From Alistipes sp. (GTDB taxonomy: Bacteria > Bacteroidota > Bacteroidia > Bacteroidales > Rikenellaceae): 5,578 nucleotides of DNA. Positions 1-5,578 of this stretch are shown here, one piece after another (within the stretch, counting starts at the first letter, position 1; every line of letters begins with the position of its first letter). The position numbers and the translations under genes were made by a program. The notes beneath the pieces are model-generated. The model had not been told where the DNA came from, made no database searches, and saw only the letters and a program-made list of their open reading frames with translations. Location: NCBI GenBank assembly GCA_017560305.1, contig JAFYOF010000141.1:1-5578 (forward strand), given 5' to 3'.

Positions 1-1310
1 ACATCCCGTATGACAGCGGCTCTTCTACCGAGAAGATTACGGGTCTGCTGTTTGATGTCTCTATGCAGCCTACGCTCTTTACCGAGGGCTATGGTAAGAC
101 AAATGAGACAAAGCTCAAGCTGGGCGATGTCTGCTATATCACCTCGTTCAAGTCGGCAGTAAACGACTTTGGTATCATTGAGCGTGTAGAAGCGACAGAT
201 GACGAGGAGGCAAATGTAAACTTTATGTATGGTATTCCTGCCTACCACATTCGTGAGTTCTTCCGTATGGCCGGTAGCGTGAATAGCGCAGGCAAACTCT
301 ATGTGATGTTCGCCGACTGTTCGGCTAACTGGGATGCTTTGGAGATTATGCAGCGTGCCGCAGGTGGCCTCATCAATCAGATTGGTATCTGGACCGAGCA
401 GCCTTTGTGGAAGGCAAATGGCGGTGCCGACAAGTACAGTCTTAACCTTGTCAAGGGTCTCAACGATGTGGCTGTAGGTCTTGCAGAGCAGAACCAGCCT
501 TTGTCATTGGTACTCTCGGCTAACCCTTCCAATACGGGTGCTGACACCACTGATGGCCGTCAGATTGACTTGAACAAGATTCCTTCGTGTATTTGCGAGT
601 CAAGTCGTATCAGCTGCATCTTCGGACAGTCTCGCCACGAGAAGATTTCGACAATGCAGATGGTTAACCCGAACCATACGCCTGTGGGCTTCCTTGGTGC
701 TGTTATGGGTGCTATTGCAAAGGCAAATGTACACGAGTCTATTGCGTGGGTAAAGCAGTTCAATCTCTTTACCGATGACTTCCAGGAGATCGAGTTAGGC
801 TTTGGTGATATCAACCTTGATGAGGCAGAAGAGAACTTCCTCAGCCTTAATCGCTACGAGTCGTTATCGCCTTCATTGCTTGATGAGCTCGATGATAAGG
901 GCTACATCTTCCCGATTAAGTATGCCGGTCGTGAGAATGGTATCTACATCTCGAAAGACCAGACCTGCTCTATCGGTGATTATCGCACGATTGCCCGTAA
1001 CCGTACCATCAACAAGAGCCGCCGTGCCGTGCGTGCAGCATTGCTGCCGTATGTAAACTCGCCTCTGTTGGTGAATCCTTCTACAGGCTTCCTCGCTCCA
1101 TCGAAGATTACGGCATTCAAGACGCTCATCAGCGACATTCTGGCGAAGATGCAGGCAGTTCAGGAGATTTCCGGCTTCGCTGTAACCATCGACCCCAACC
1201 AGAATGTGCTTGTGAACGACACGCTCAAGATTTCCTATGTAATTGTCCCTGTCGGCGTGGCCGTCAAGATCTATGTCGAGGAGGGATTGTCACTAACCGC
1301 TAACAGTTAA
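1..1310 (+). CDS. Phage tail sheath protein, DUF2586-like (5' partial)
   Basis: Probable contractile tail sheath subunit, which would polymerise around the tail tube and shorten during DNA injection. The frame is open from base 3, so 20 codons (starting IPYDSGSS) precede the first ATG at 63. That ATG is therefore very unlikely to be the true start, which lies outside the window. 435 residues are visible, ending at TAA 1308-1310. I recognise the overall type as DUF2586, a sheath-like family of Bacteroidota prophages, from stretches such as GGLINQIGIWTEQPLW and the C-terminal SYVIVPVGVAVKIYVEEGL strand region, and from its size. There is no signal peptide or membrane segment. The next gene starts 5 bases later, consistent with the sheath-then-tube order of contractile phages. 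The family call is from memory and context; a structural tail role is more certain than the exact family. Confidence 0.8.
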   Translation, partial: IPYDSGSSTEKITGLLFDVSMQPTLFTEGYGKTNETKLKLGDVCYITSFKSAVNDFGIIERVEATDDEEANVNFMYGIPAYHIREFFRMAGSVNSAGKLYVMFADCSANWDALEIMQRAAGGLINQIGIWTEQPLWKANGGADKYSLNLVKGLNDVAVGLAEQNQPLSLVLSANPSNTGADTTDGRQIDLNKIPSCICESSRISCIFGQSRHEKISTMQMVNPNHTPVGFLGAVMGAIAKANVHESIAWVKQFNLFTDDFQEIELGFGDINLDEAEENFLSLNRYESLSPSLLDELDDKGYIFPIKYAGRENGIYISKDQTCSIGDYRTIARNRTINKSRRAVRAALLPYVNSPLLVNPSTGFLAPSKITAFKTLISDILAKMQAVQEISGFAVTIDPNQNVLVNDTLKISYVIVPVGVAVKIYVEEGLSLTANS

Positions 1311-1315
1311 CAGAT

Positions 1316-1771
1316 ATGGCAGTAATCAATAATGTAGCATATTCGTGGTCTATGATCACACTCTCGTCTACCGCACTCGGTATCGACGAGGGTTCTACGA
1401 CACTCGAAGGCGTATCTGCCATCAAGTGGTCGAAGAAGCGCAAGGTGGAGTCCAATTACGGAATGGGCGGCAAGCCCGTCTCTCGAGGCTTTGGAAACAT
1501 CACTTACTCGGCATCCATCACTATGGACTACGCTACGCAGCAGCTCCTGCGTTCGGTCTATGGATCGTTGTTGGAGATCGGTGAGTTCGACCTTATCGTC
1601 TCTTTTGCCAACCCTATGGCTTCGGATGACTGGACTACGACTACCGTAACTCTCAAGGGTTGTATCTTCACCGAAGACTGCTTGGAGTCGCAGCAGGATG
1701 ACACGAACATCACGCACGAGTTTGACCTCAATCCGTTCGACATCCAGATTGGCTCCGGCGATACAATCTAA
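1316..1771 (+). CDS. Probable phage tail tube protein
   Basis: A 151-residue protein likely to form the inner tail tube. It starts at ATG 1316, 5 bases after the sheath stop, so the two are almost certainly co-transcribed and probably translationally coupled; no strong Shine-Dalgarno site is seen. The sequence is rich in alternating beta-strand patterns (ITYSASITMDY, TTVTLKGCIF) and has no membrane segment, as expected for a beta-barrel tube subunit. Residues 38-60 (KWSKKRKVESNYGMGGKPVSR region) form a basic, glycine-containing loop typical of tube and related baseplate proteins. Its size and its place directly after the sheath match the sheath/tube pairs of P2 (FI/FII) and Mu (L/M), though no direct similarity to those is claimed. 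A terminator follows 21 bases after the stop. A baseplate hub-like protein is the main alternative. Confidence 0.72.
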   Translation: MAVINNVAYSWSMITLSSTALGIDEGSTTLEGVSAIKWSKKRKVESNYGMGGKPVSRGFGNITYSASITMDYATQQLLRSVYGSLLEIGEFDLIVSFANPMASDDWTTTTVTLKGCIFTEDCLESQQDDTNITHEFDLNPFDIQIGSGDTI

Positions 1772-1792
1772 ACTACCACTATCTTAAACAAT

Positions 1793-1831
1793 AAACCGAC
1801 CTTCACAACGAGGGTCGGTTTGTCGTTTTTT
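1793..1831 (+). terminator. Intrinsic terminator after the tail tube gene
   Basis: A perfect 9-bp stem, AAACCGACC (1793-1801) with GGTCGGTTT (1813-1821), has an 11-base loop and is followed by a six-T run (1826-1831). It lies 21 bases after the tube stop on the + strand. On the opposite strand the same hairpin is followed only by ATTGTTTAAG, so it may act weakly on transcripts arriving from the convergent RloB gene, whose stop is at 1842. Confidence 0.85.
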
Positions 1832-1841
1832 GTTTAATAGA

Positions 1842-2471
1842 TTACAAATACTTATTGAGTTCTTCTACAAGCAGATGTACTTTTGTTGAAGACTCTGCTA
1901 GCGCTGGTGAAACACCATCCCATTGTTGCAATATGGTACGGGCATTTCTAATAGCGTCATTCTGTTTAGGTAGTAAAACTTGGTACATCAGCGTACCAAT
2001 GCCTCGCTCCTTGCTGTATGCAAAATCAAGGTGCTCATTTAGTTTAGAGGCATATTGATTGCGATGCATTGCTCCCTGAATCAAGTTATAATGTAATAGG
2101 AACCACAATTCAAACGCTTGATTACTATATGCTACCTTAATGCCATTGTTCTCAGCTAAGGTGATAGCAGTGTTGAAATCATTATTCGGGAAGTCGTCTT
2201 TGTCGAATACAACCCAGCATTGGTCATAGCTATTACCTTTGTGACGCTCATCTTCTTTGATGCGAATAGCCTTCTGAACTAAACCGATTGTGCTTATTCC
2301 TTGACCTATAGCCTTGATATTTGCAGATGTCAAGCGGAATGCATTGAAATAGTCTGGTTCAGTATTTTCTCCTTCGCAGATAATCAGAAATGATTGTTTT
2401 ACCACACGAGTAGAACTGATTCGACGAAGCGAGCGCTCCTCACGTGGATTAGGTCTATTTCTCCTTGCCAT
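1842..2471 (-). CDS. rloB: RloB-like protein (AbiLii-type, Toprim-like nuclease candidate)
   Basis: A 209-residue RloB-family protein, the presumed effector partner of the upstream ATPase; by analogy with the two-gene AbiL system it is probably an anti-phage component. Visible family marks are CEGENTEPDYF (residues 32-42) with a Toprim-like E-G-E, VVFDKDD (87-93) supplying the DxD acidic group, SNQAFELWFLLHY (116-128), and a C-terminal STKVHLLVEEL (195-205). The acidic residues suggest a metal-dependent Toprim nuclease fold; nuclease activity is inferred. I chose ATG at 2471 (MARRNRPN) over the in-frame ATG at 2507 because RloB proteins usually begin with a short basic segment and because GGAG lies just upstream (tight spacing). 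This gives a 17-base overlap with the ATPase gene; the upstream start would give 53. Sampled base composition is clearly lower in GC than the tail genes. It is convergent with the tail tube gene. Confidence 0.85.
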   Translation of the reverse strand: MARRNRPNPREERSLRRISSTRVVKQSFLIICEGENTEPDYFNAFRLTSANIKAIGQGISTIGLVQKAIRIKEDERHKGNSYDQCWVVFDKDDFPNNDFNTAITLAENNGIKVAYSNQAFELWFLLHYNLIQGAMHRNQYASKLNEHLDFAYSKERGIGTLMYQVLLPKQNDAIRNARTILQQWDGVSPALAESSTKVHLLVEELNKYL

Positions 2472-3696
2472 ACTCTCCGTCGTTATTAGTTTCAAACAAT
2501 CGCTCAAACTGGCCTACCAATGGGATACCTCCATACTTGCCCATCAAATATTCCTTCTCATAAGGGGCACTGTTACGCACTTTATACTCCACAAGCGAAT
2601 AGAGTTCTGTTGCTCCATATCTATCTTTCTGTGTAAACCAAATCTGGTCTCTCCGGAATAATCCGGCATTAAGCAGATTTGTATCGTGAGTAGTAAATAT
2701 TAACTGTGCCTTGCGAGGATTCGTCTCGGATGAGTTGAACAGCGATATAATCTTACTTGTTAGCAGTGGGTGCATCTTCGAATCAAACTCGTCAATAATC
2801 AATCTCTTACCGTTGTCCAAAGCATCTATGATTGGATATGCTAATGAGAAATACTTGATAGTACCCTCAGACTCGTTCTTGCGGAATGGAAAAGTAACGC
2901 TATTAACAGCCTTTCCCTCTTCATCATATTGTAAATGCGAACTGGTAACTGTGTTATCTATCTTACGGATATCACTAATGCCAAAATCAGCAAACTGGGC
3001 AAATGCTACGATACGCTGTCTCATCTTTGGGTTATCCATCTGAGCTGATGCTATATCCCAAATGCTTTCATCGCTACTGCCTGTTACAATGGTTGTATCT
3101 GCCAACCACTTCATAATATCGACAGAAACACTCTCATTGAATTGTGCCGCAACAGATAGCAATAAAGCATTGTCACGCACCATTTTTTTTGATACTACTT
3201 CCTTGCCAACAACATATTTCTGGTGAATTGTATATTCTTCTCCATTTCGGAAGAACAATTCTACCTCTTTGGATTTACGCTTATTACTCTTTTGATACAG
3301 CCACTCTCTATAGACACGGGTAGCATCTAACTCAAAGCCATATCTATATTGCGAATCCTTATCAGCAAAGATGGCTTCGAAGTAGCTGGGCTCCAACTCT
3401 GTATCCTTATGTAGGCGGAAACTCTCCACCTGAATTTTTTCGCTCGATTGTACTCCCTTAGAGGAATTGATGACAAACCATTTAAAGAAGTTGAGTGCTT
3501 TTACCAGATTGGACTTACCGCTAGCATTGGCACCATATACAACAGCACTTTTAAGTAGTGAGATATTAGCCCCATCCAGTTCAAAAACGACATCTTCAAC
3601 CAACGATTGTTTTTCCTTCAAAGCAGAGGCCACAAGGGATAGCGTTGTCTGTTCTTTGAATGAGAGAAAATTCTCTACTGTGAATTGAATAATCAT
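2455..3696 (-). CDS. rloA: RloA-like AAA/ABC-type ATPase (AbiLi-type)
   Basis: A 413-residue ATPase of the SMC/ABC-like group found in OLD, AbiL, PARIS and related defence systems. It likely senses infection and controls the overlapping RloB partner through ATP hydrolysis. Motifs seen are the N-terminal FTVENFLSFKEQ (5-16), Walker A GANASGKS (55-62), a signature-like SEGTIKYF (276-283), Walker B RLIIDEFD (298-305) with catalytic-type E303, and a switch histidine in FTTHDTNLL (334-342). The C-terminus has WFTQKDRYGATELYSL (353-368) and EYLMGKYGGIP (382-392), a segment I associate with RloA and AbiLi proteins. All nucleotide-binding motifs look intact. It starts at ATG 3696, the only ATG ahead of the conserved N-terminus, about 30 bases from a TATATTTG promoter element. 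It overlaps rloB by 17 bases, so translation is probably coupled. GC content is low against its neighbours (21/60 in block 3241-3300), suggesting separate acquisition. Confidence 0.88.
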   Translation of the reverse strand: MIIQFTVENFLSFKEQTTLSLVASALKEKQSLVEDVVFELDGANISLLKSAVVYGANASGKSNLVKALNFFKWFVINSSKGVQSSEKIQVESFRLHKDTELEPSYFEAIFADKDSQYRYGFELDATRVYREWLYQKSNKRKSKEVELFFRNGEEYTIHQKYVVGKEVVSKKMVRDNALLLSVAAQFNESVSVDIMKWLADTTIVTGSSDESIWDIASAQMDNPKMRQRIVAFAQFADFGISDIRKIDNTVTSSHLQYDEEGKAVNSVTFPFRKNESEGTIKYFSLAYPIIDALDNGKRLIIDEFDSKMHPLLTSKIISLFNSSETNPRKAQLIFTTHDTNLLNAGLFRRDQIWFTQKDRYGATELYSLVEYKVRNSAPYEKEYLMGKYGGIPLVGQFERLFETNNDGEYGKEK

Positions 3697-3726
3697 ATTA
3701 TATCACGCTTATTTGTTAGTTTTCTG

Positions 3727-3759
3727 CAAATATAGACAATATCTTTCAAAAATCAGCAA
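3727..3759 (-). promoter_or_regulatory. Bacteroidota-type promoter for the rloAB module
   Basis: On the minus strand, TATATTTG (3734-3727) matches the Bacteroides -7 consensus TAnnTTTG exactly. A TTG core (3759-3757) lies 22 bases upstream, slightly beyond the usual 19-21 spacing to the -33 element, so the upstream half is weak. Transcription would begin near 3720, giving a leader of about 25 bases before the ATPase ATG. Confidence 0.6.
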
Positions 3760-3764
3760 GATAT
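3739..3764. promoter_or_regulatory. Inverted repeat in the rloAB promoter (operator candidate)
   Basis: ATATCTT (3739-3745) and AAGATAT (3758-3764) are perfect inverted copies separated by 12 bases. They sit inside the spacer and over the -33 region of the proposed rloAB promoter. A second small palindrome, ATATCAGATAT (3761-3771), overlaps the right arm. Such placement would suit a repressor site, but the region is very AT-rich, so chance is possible, and no regulator gene is visible nearby. Confidence 0.3.
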
Positions 3765-3863
3765 CAGATATTTTTTTATTCTAGTAGTAGTTTTTATATA
3801 CAAACACAAGTCCAATCTGTAAACCTTCATTAATGTTTTGTCCTAATCTTTTATAAAAAGACT

Positions 3864-4346
3864 ATGGATGTAACCTTTGAAGGCAAGTCCTCGACAGGTA
3901 AAAATGAATGGCTCACACCGCCACATATCTTGAGGCGGTTGGGGCCATTTAATTTAGACCCGTGTGCTCCCATAAATAGACCATGGGAGACTGCCGAGCA
4001 TCATTATACAATCGAGGACGATGGTTTGAAACAACCGTGGTTTGGGCGTGTGTTCTGCAATCCGCCGTATGATACTGCACTCATCACGCAGTTCATCAAA
4101 CGATGTGCAGAGCATAAGAACGCCATTGCACTGACCTTTGCCCGAACAGACACAAGGTTGTTTCACGACTTGATATTTCCCAATGCAGACTCGATACTCT
4201 TTATCAAAGGGAGACTGAGTTTTTACCACGCATCGGGAGAGCAAGGTGGCACAGCGGGTGCGCCATCGTGCCTGATTTCGTTTGACGCCGCAAACACTGA
4301 AATACTAAAAACATGCGGAATCGAAGGAAAATTTATCAAGTTGTAA
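3864..4346 (+). CDS. Phage-type DNA N6-adenine methyltransferase (Dam family)
   Basis: A 160-residue protein resembling the small phage DNA N6-adenine methyltransferases (PF05869 type), which transfer a methyl group from S-adenosylmethionine to adenine in a short target. Features seen are NEWLTPP (14-20) and FNLDPCA (29-35) at the N-terminus, the catalytic-type motif FCNPPY (64-69), KGRLSF (115-120), and a C-terminal GGTAGAPSCLISF (128-140). NPPY is the variant of the DPPY motif usual in this phage family. Nothing suggests truncation. It starts at ATG 3864; a second in-frame ATG is absent nearby and no clear Shine-Dalgarno site is seen, only an A-rich leader. It is divergent from rloAB, and no restriction enzyme gene is visible, so it appears to be a lone methyltransferase. 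GC content (30/60 in block 3961-4020) resembles the tail genes rather than rloAB. The recognition sequence cannot be read from this. Confidence 0.85.
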   Translation: MDVTFEGKSSTGKNEWLTPPHILRRLGPFNLDPCAPINRPWETAEHHYTIEDDGLKQPWFGRVFCNPPYDTALITQFIKRCAEHKNAIALTFARTDTRLFHDLIFPNADSILFIKGRLSFYHASGEQGGTAGAPSCLISFDAANTEILKTCGIEGKFIKL

Positions 4347-4423
4347 ACCTTTACTCCCAGCTAGCCACTACACTTTAAGTGGATACAACTTACATAGTAT
4401 AATTCACGTAATACGATTTCTTT
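4347..4423 (+). other. Intergenic leader before the tail chaperone gene, with alternative small hairpins
   Basis: This 77-base gap holds CCACT (4365-4369) complementary to AGTGG (4378-4382), and, mutually exclusive with it, CACTT (4371-4375) complementary to AAGTG (4377-4381). Neither is followed by a T run, so it is not a convincing terminator. A TATAAT hexamer occurs at 4398-4403, but this is not a Bacteroidota -7 element and no TAnnTTTG is seen. Confidence 0.3.
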
Positions 4424-4777
4424 ATGGAAGAGAAAATGCTCACAATGAAACAGGAGTCTGAGATTAAGGATAAGGCTCAGAAGATTAAGGAGGAGAAGAA
4501 ACTGCGCAAGATTTACCCTATGGTGGTCTTTGGCGAGGCGGGTGACGATAAGGAGGTCTATGTGGCCTATATGTCGGAGCCTACTTTCCCTCAGTTCTCG
4601 AAGTTTATGGCAGCCTCGAAGAAGGATGAGGTTATGGCAATGCGCACGCTTGCCCGTGACTGCTTCATCGATGGTGACCGTGAACTCGTGGATAACGACT
4701 CGATGTTCCTCTTCGGTCTTATGGGTCAGCTCTCGGAGCTTATCACTACTCGTCAGAGTACGCTGGTAAACTTATAG
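4424..4777 (+). CDS. Putative tail assembly chaperone, short (G-like) form
   Basis: A 117-residue soluble, charged protein that I do not recognise by sequence; the call rests on position and on the frame arrangement at its 3' end. The N-terminus is strongly charged and probably helical (EIKDKAQKIKEEKKLRK, residues 13-29), followed by a compact region with PTFPQFSKFMAAS (53-65) and ARDCFIDGD (77-85). It lies between the tube and the probable tape measure, where siphophages and myophages place the chaperone. Its stop (TAG 4775-4777) falls inside a -1 frame open from 4696 to 4974. The start could be ATG 4424, 4436 or 4445; GGAAGAG at 4427-4433 (GGAAGAG) makes 4436 attractive, though its spacing is tight, and 4424 has no visible ribosome site. 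Separated from the tail tube by about 2.65 kb of accessory genes. Confidence 0.62.
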   Translation: MEEKMLTMKQESEIKDKAQKIKEEKKLRKIYPMVVFGEAGDDKEVYVAYMSEPTFPQFSKFMAASKKDEVMAMRTLARDCFIDGDRELVDNDSMFLFGLMGQLSELITTRQSTLVNL

Positions 4778-4974
4778 ACCGGTGGCGCATTACCGATGAG
4801 CAGCGCATTCGCCAGCGAGTGATCTATGTGCGCCACTACTTCCCCGGAGTAGACCTTGAAACAATCTCCGATGAGGATTTTGCTATTCTTTCTGAGGATG
4901 CTCTGTGGCTGCACGAACAGATGCTCATCAGTCGTATGCCAATACCGGTCTCACTCCCCGAAAAGACTCCCTGA
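4424..4974 (+). CDS. Putative tail assembly chaperone, frameshifted (G-T-like) form
   Basis: Likely -1 frameshift product: about 116 residues of the short form joined to 67 residues read in the -1 frame, roughly 183 in total, ending at TGA 4972-4974. The downstream part (LIDRWRITDEQRIRQRVIYV, then FPGVDLETISDEDFAILSED, then LWLHEQMLISRMP) reads as a normal protein, yet has no ATG until M51, only two GTG codons near 4819 and 4828, and no ribosome site. The -1 frame is open back to 4696, giving an 81-base overlap where the shift can occur. In lambda-like and Mu-like phages the G-T form binds the tape measure and recruits tube subunits; that role is inferred here. A sequencing indel fusing one gene would look similar, and separate GTG initiation is a second alternative. 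Confidence 0.6.
4765..4836 (+). promoter_or_regulatory. Candidate -1 frameshift site with downstream inverted repeat
   Basis: GGTAAAC (4765-4771) lies one codon before the zero-frame TAG. The A-site codon AAC can re-pair on AAA after a -1 slip, but the P-site GTA to GGT re-pairing is poor, so this is not a canonical X XXY YYZ heptamer. Ten bases further on, GTGGCGCA (4782-4789) is perfectly complementary to TGCGCCAC (4829-4836) across a 39-base loop; a competing shorter stem TGGCG/CGCCA (4783-4787 with 4810-4814) is also possible. Such a structure could stimulate slippage. Confidence 0.4.
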
Positions 4975-4976
4975 CA

Positions 4977-5014
4977 AACCGCTGTAAGCCGTAAGACTTA
5001 CGGCGGTTATTTTT
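4977..5014 (+). terminator. Strong intrinsic terminator after the chaperone genes
   Basis: A 12-bp stem, AACCGCTGTAAG (4977-4988) with CTTACGGCGGTT (4997-5008), contains one U-G wobble and an 8-base loop, and is followed by TTTTT (5010-5014). It begins two bases after the -1 frame stop. GTAAG occurs twice on the left (4984-4988 and 4991-4995), so a shorter alternative stem CCGTAA/TTACGG is also possible. Confidence 0.85.
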
Positions 5015-5068
5015 AATCTCTCACGCCCCAAAACCACTACTCTTATAATAAGATAAAACCCATCTCGA

Positions 5069-5578
5069 ATGGCACAGGAACAGAATTATCAAGTCAATTA
5101 CTCCATCAATGTCGATGCCTCACAAGGTACGAAGCAGGTGATGGCCTTCGGTGAGGCCGTCGGCAAACTTGTGCAGGCAAAGGCATCGTTGACTCCTGCG
5201 GTCAACAACATCAAGAATATGATGGAGGAGATTGACCGTGTGTTCCGCACCAAGAATGGCAAGAAGCGTAGTTTTGATTACCGTCTCACCATCGACACCA
5301 AGAACAGCGAGGCGAAGTTGGAGCGCGTCAAGACACTGCTCACCGAGATTTCTACTCTTGCCAAAGGTATAAACCTCACCATCGCAGCACCGGCACTCGA
5401 CACCAAGAGAATCAAGGCAAATGCCAAGAGCCTCTATGAGAAGAAGGCTGCCGAGGCTCGCAAGGCGGAGGTTGAGCGCAGTGCATCCTCTTCGGTAACC
5501 ACGATGGCCGATGCCCAGAAGCGTATAACCAAGGCTATGGGCAAGATTAACTCGGCACTCTCACATATGGAGCGTGGC
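5069..5578 (+). CDS. Probable tail tape measure protein, N-terminus (3' partial)
   Basis: An open frame from ATG 5069 (MAQEQNYQVNYSINVDASQG) runs without a stop to the right edge, giving 170 codons. The product is rich in Lys, Ala and Glu with predicted long helices (residues about 25-55 and 105-165), as in tape measure proteins, which span the tail lumen and set its length. The opening YSINVDASQGTKQVMAFGEAV resembles the 'sequence of beta-strand then helix' start common to tape measures of Bacteroidota phages. It lies 95 bases after the chaperone stop, beyond a terminator, exactly where a tape measure gene should be. Upstream is AT-rich (TTATAATAAGATAAAA) with no strong Shine-Dalgarno site. 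The length and C-terminal domains (often transmembrane or lytic) cannot be judged. Another coiled-coil tail protein is possible but less likely. Confidence 0.7.
   Translation, partial: MAQEQNYQVNYSINVDASQGTKQVMAFGEAVGKLVQAKASLTPAVNNIKNMMEEIDRVFRTKNGKKRSFDYRLTIDTKNSEAKLERVKTLLTEISTLAKGINLTIAAPALDTKRIKANAKSLYEKKAAEARKAEVERSASSSVTTMADAQKRITKAMGKINSALSHMERG

Noticed and set aside
560..1056. Minus-strand (560-814) and shifted + strand (802-1056) frames within the sheath gene
   Set aside because: Both are contained in the sheath coding region, have no ribosome site or domain, and look compositionally unlike proteins.
1307..1717. Minus-strand open frame of 136 codons opposite the tail tube gene, and a second at 1558-1743
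   Set aside because: Both lie wholly over a well-supported + strand gene; the products are rich in Arg, Ser and Cys with no recognisable domain, as expected of antisense shadows.
2711..3043. Plus-strand frame of 110 codons inside rloA
   Set aside because: It overlaps the region ending in the Walker B and signature motifs of rloA, which is plainly the real coding frame; no supporting signals.
1826..3848. Similar T-rich strings TTTTGTTTAAT (near 1828) and TTTTGTCCTAAT (near 3836) flanking rloAB as possible insertion repeats
   Set aside because: They are not identical, differ in length and are low-complexity; no terminal inverted repeats, integrase or transposase accompany them.
4398..4403. 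TATAAT hexamer before the chaperone gene as a sigma-70 -10 box
   Set aside because: Bacteroidota primary sigma factors use TAnnTTTG rather than TATAAT, and no paired -35 or -33 element is evident at the right spacing.
4530..4769. Plus-strand +1 frame of 79 codons within the chaperone gene
   Set aside because: Its Arg/Ser/Leu-rich product has no domain, and it ends before the downstream region; the continuing protein is in the -1 frame, not this one.
1..5578. tRNA, rRNA, CRISPR array, attachment sites or insertion sequences
   Set aside because: No cloverleaf-like segments, regularly spaced repeats, transposase frames or terminal repeats were seen when reading both strands.

Overview
This window looks like part of the tail module of a contractile-tailed (Myo-type) prophage or phage of a Bacteroidota host, probably Bacteroidales. 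The host call rests on a TAnnTTTG-type -7 promoter element before one gene, mostly weak or absent Shine-Dalgarno sites, and tail proteins of a type I associate with Bacteroidales prophages. It is an inference, not a match to a named phage.

Layout, left to right. A tail sheath gene (DUF2586-like, start outside the window) is followed after 5 bases by a probable tail tube gene. Both are on the + strand and followed by a clear intrinsic terminator at 1793-1831. Then comes a low-GC, minus-strand, two-gene module (1842-3696). Its first gene encodes an RloA/AbiLi-type ATPase and its second an RloB/AbiLii-type Toprim-like protein, and the two overlap. An AT-rich spacer holds the module's promoter and separates it from a divergent + strand phage-type DNA adenine methyltransferase gene (3864-4346).

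The tail program resumes at 4424 with a small protein in the position of a tail assembly chaperone. It ends at a stop codon inside a second open frame (-1), which encodes 67 further residues and lacks an early start codon. This arrangement is expected for a programmed -1 frameshift giving G and G-T products. A strong terminator (4977-5014) follows. The last gene starts at 5069, runs off the right edge, and is probably the N-terminus of the tape measure protein.

How it fits together: sheath, tube, chaperone with frameshift, and tape measure is the standard order of a contractile tail operon. Between tube and chaperone, about 2.65 kb of accessory genes interrupts it: a likely anti-phage RloAB (AbiL-like) pair on the opposite strand, plus a lone methyltransferase. 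The most interesting points are this defence cargo inside a structural operon, the undocumented frameshift with a downstream inverted repeat, and two intrinsic terminators within what should be one late transcript.
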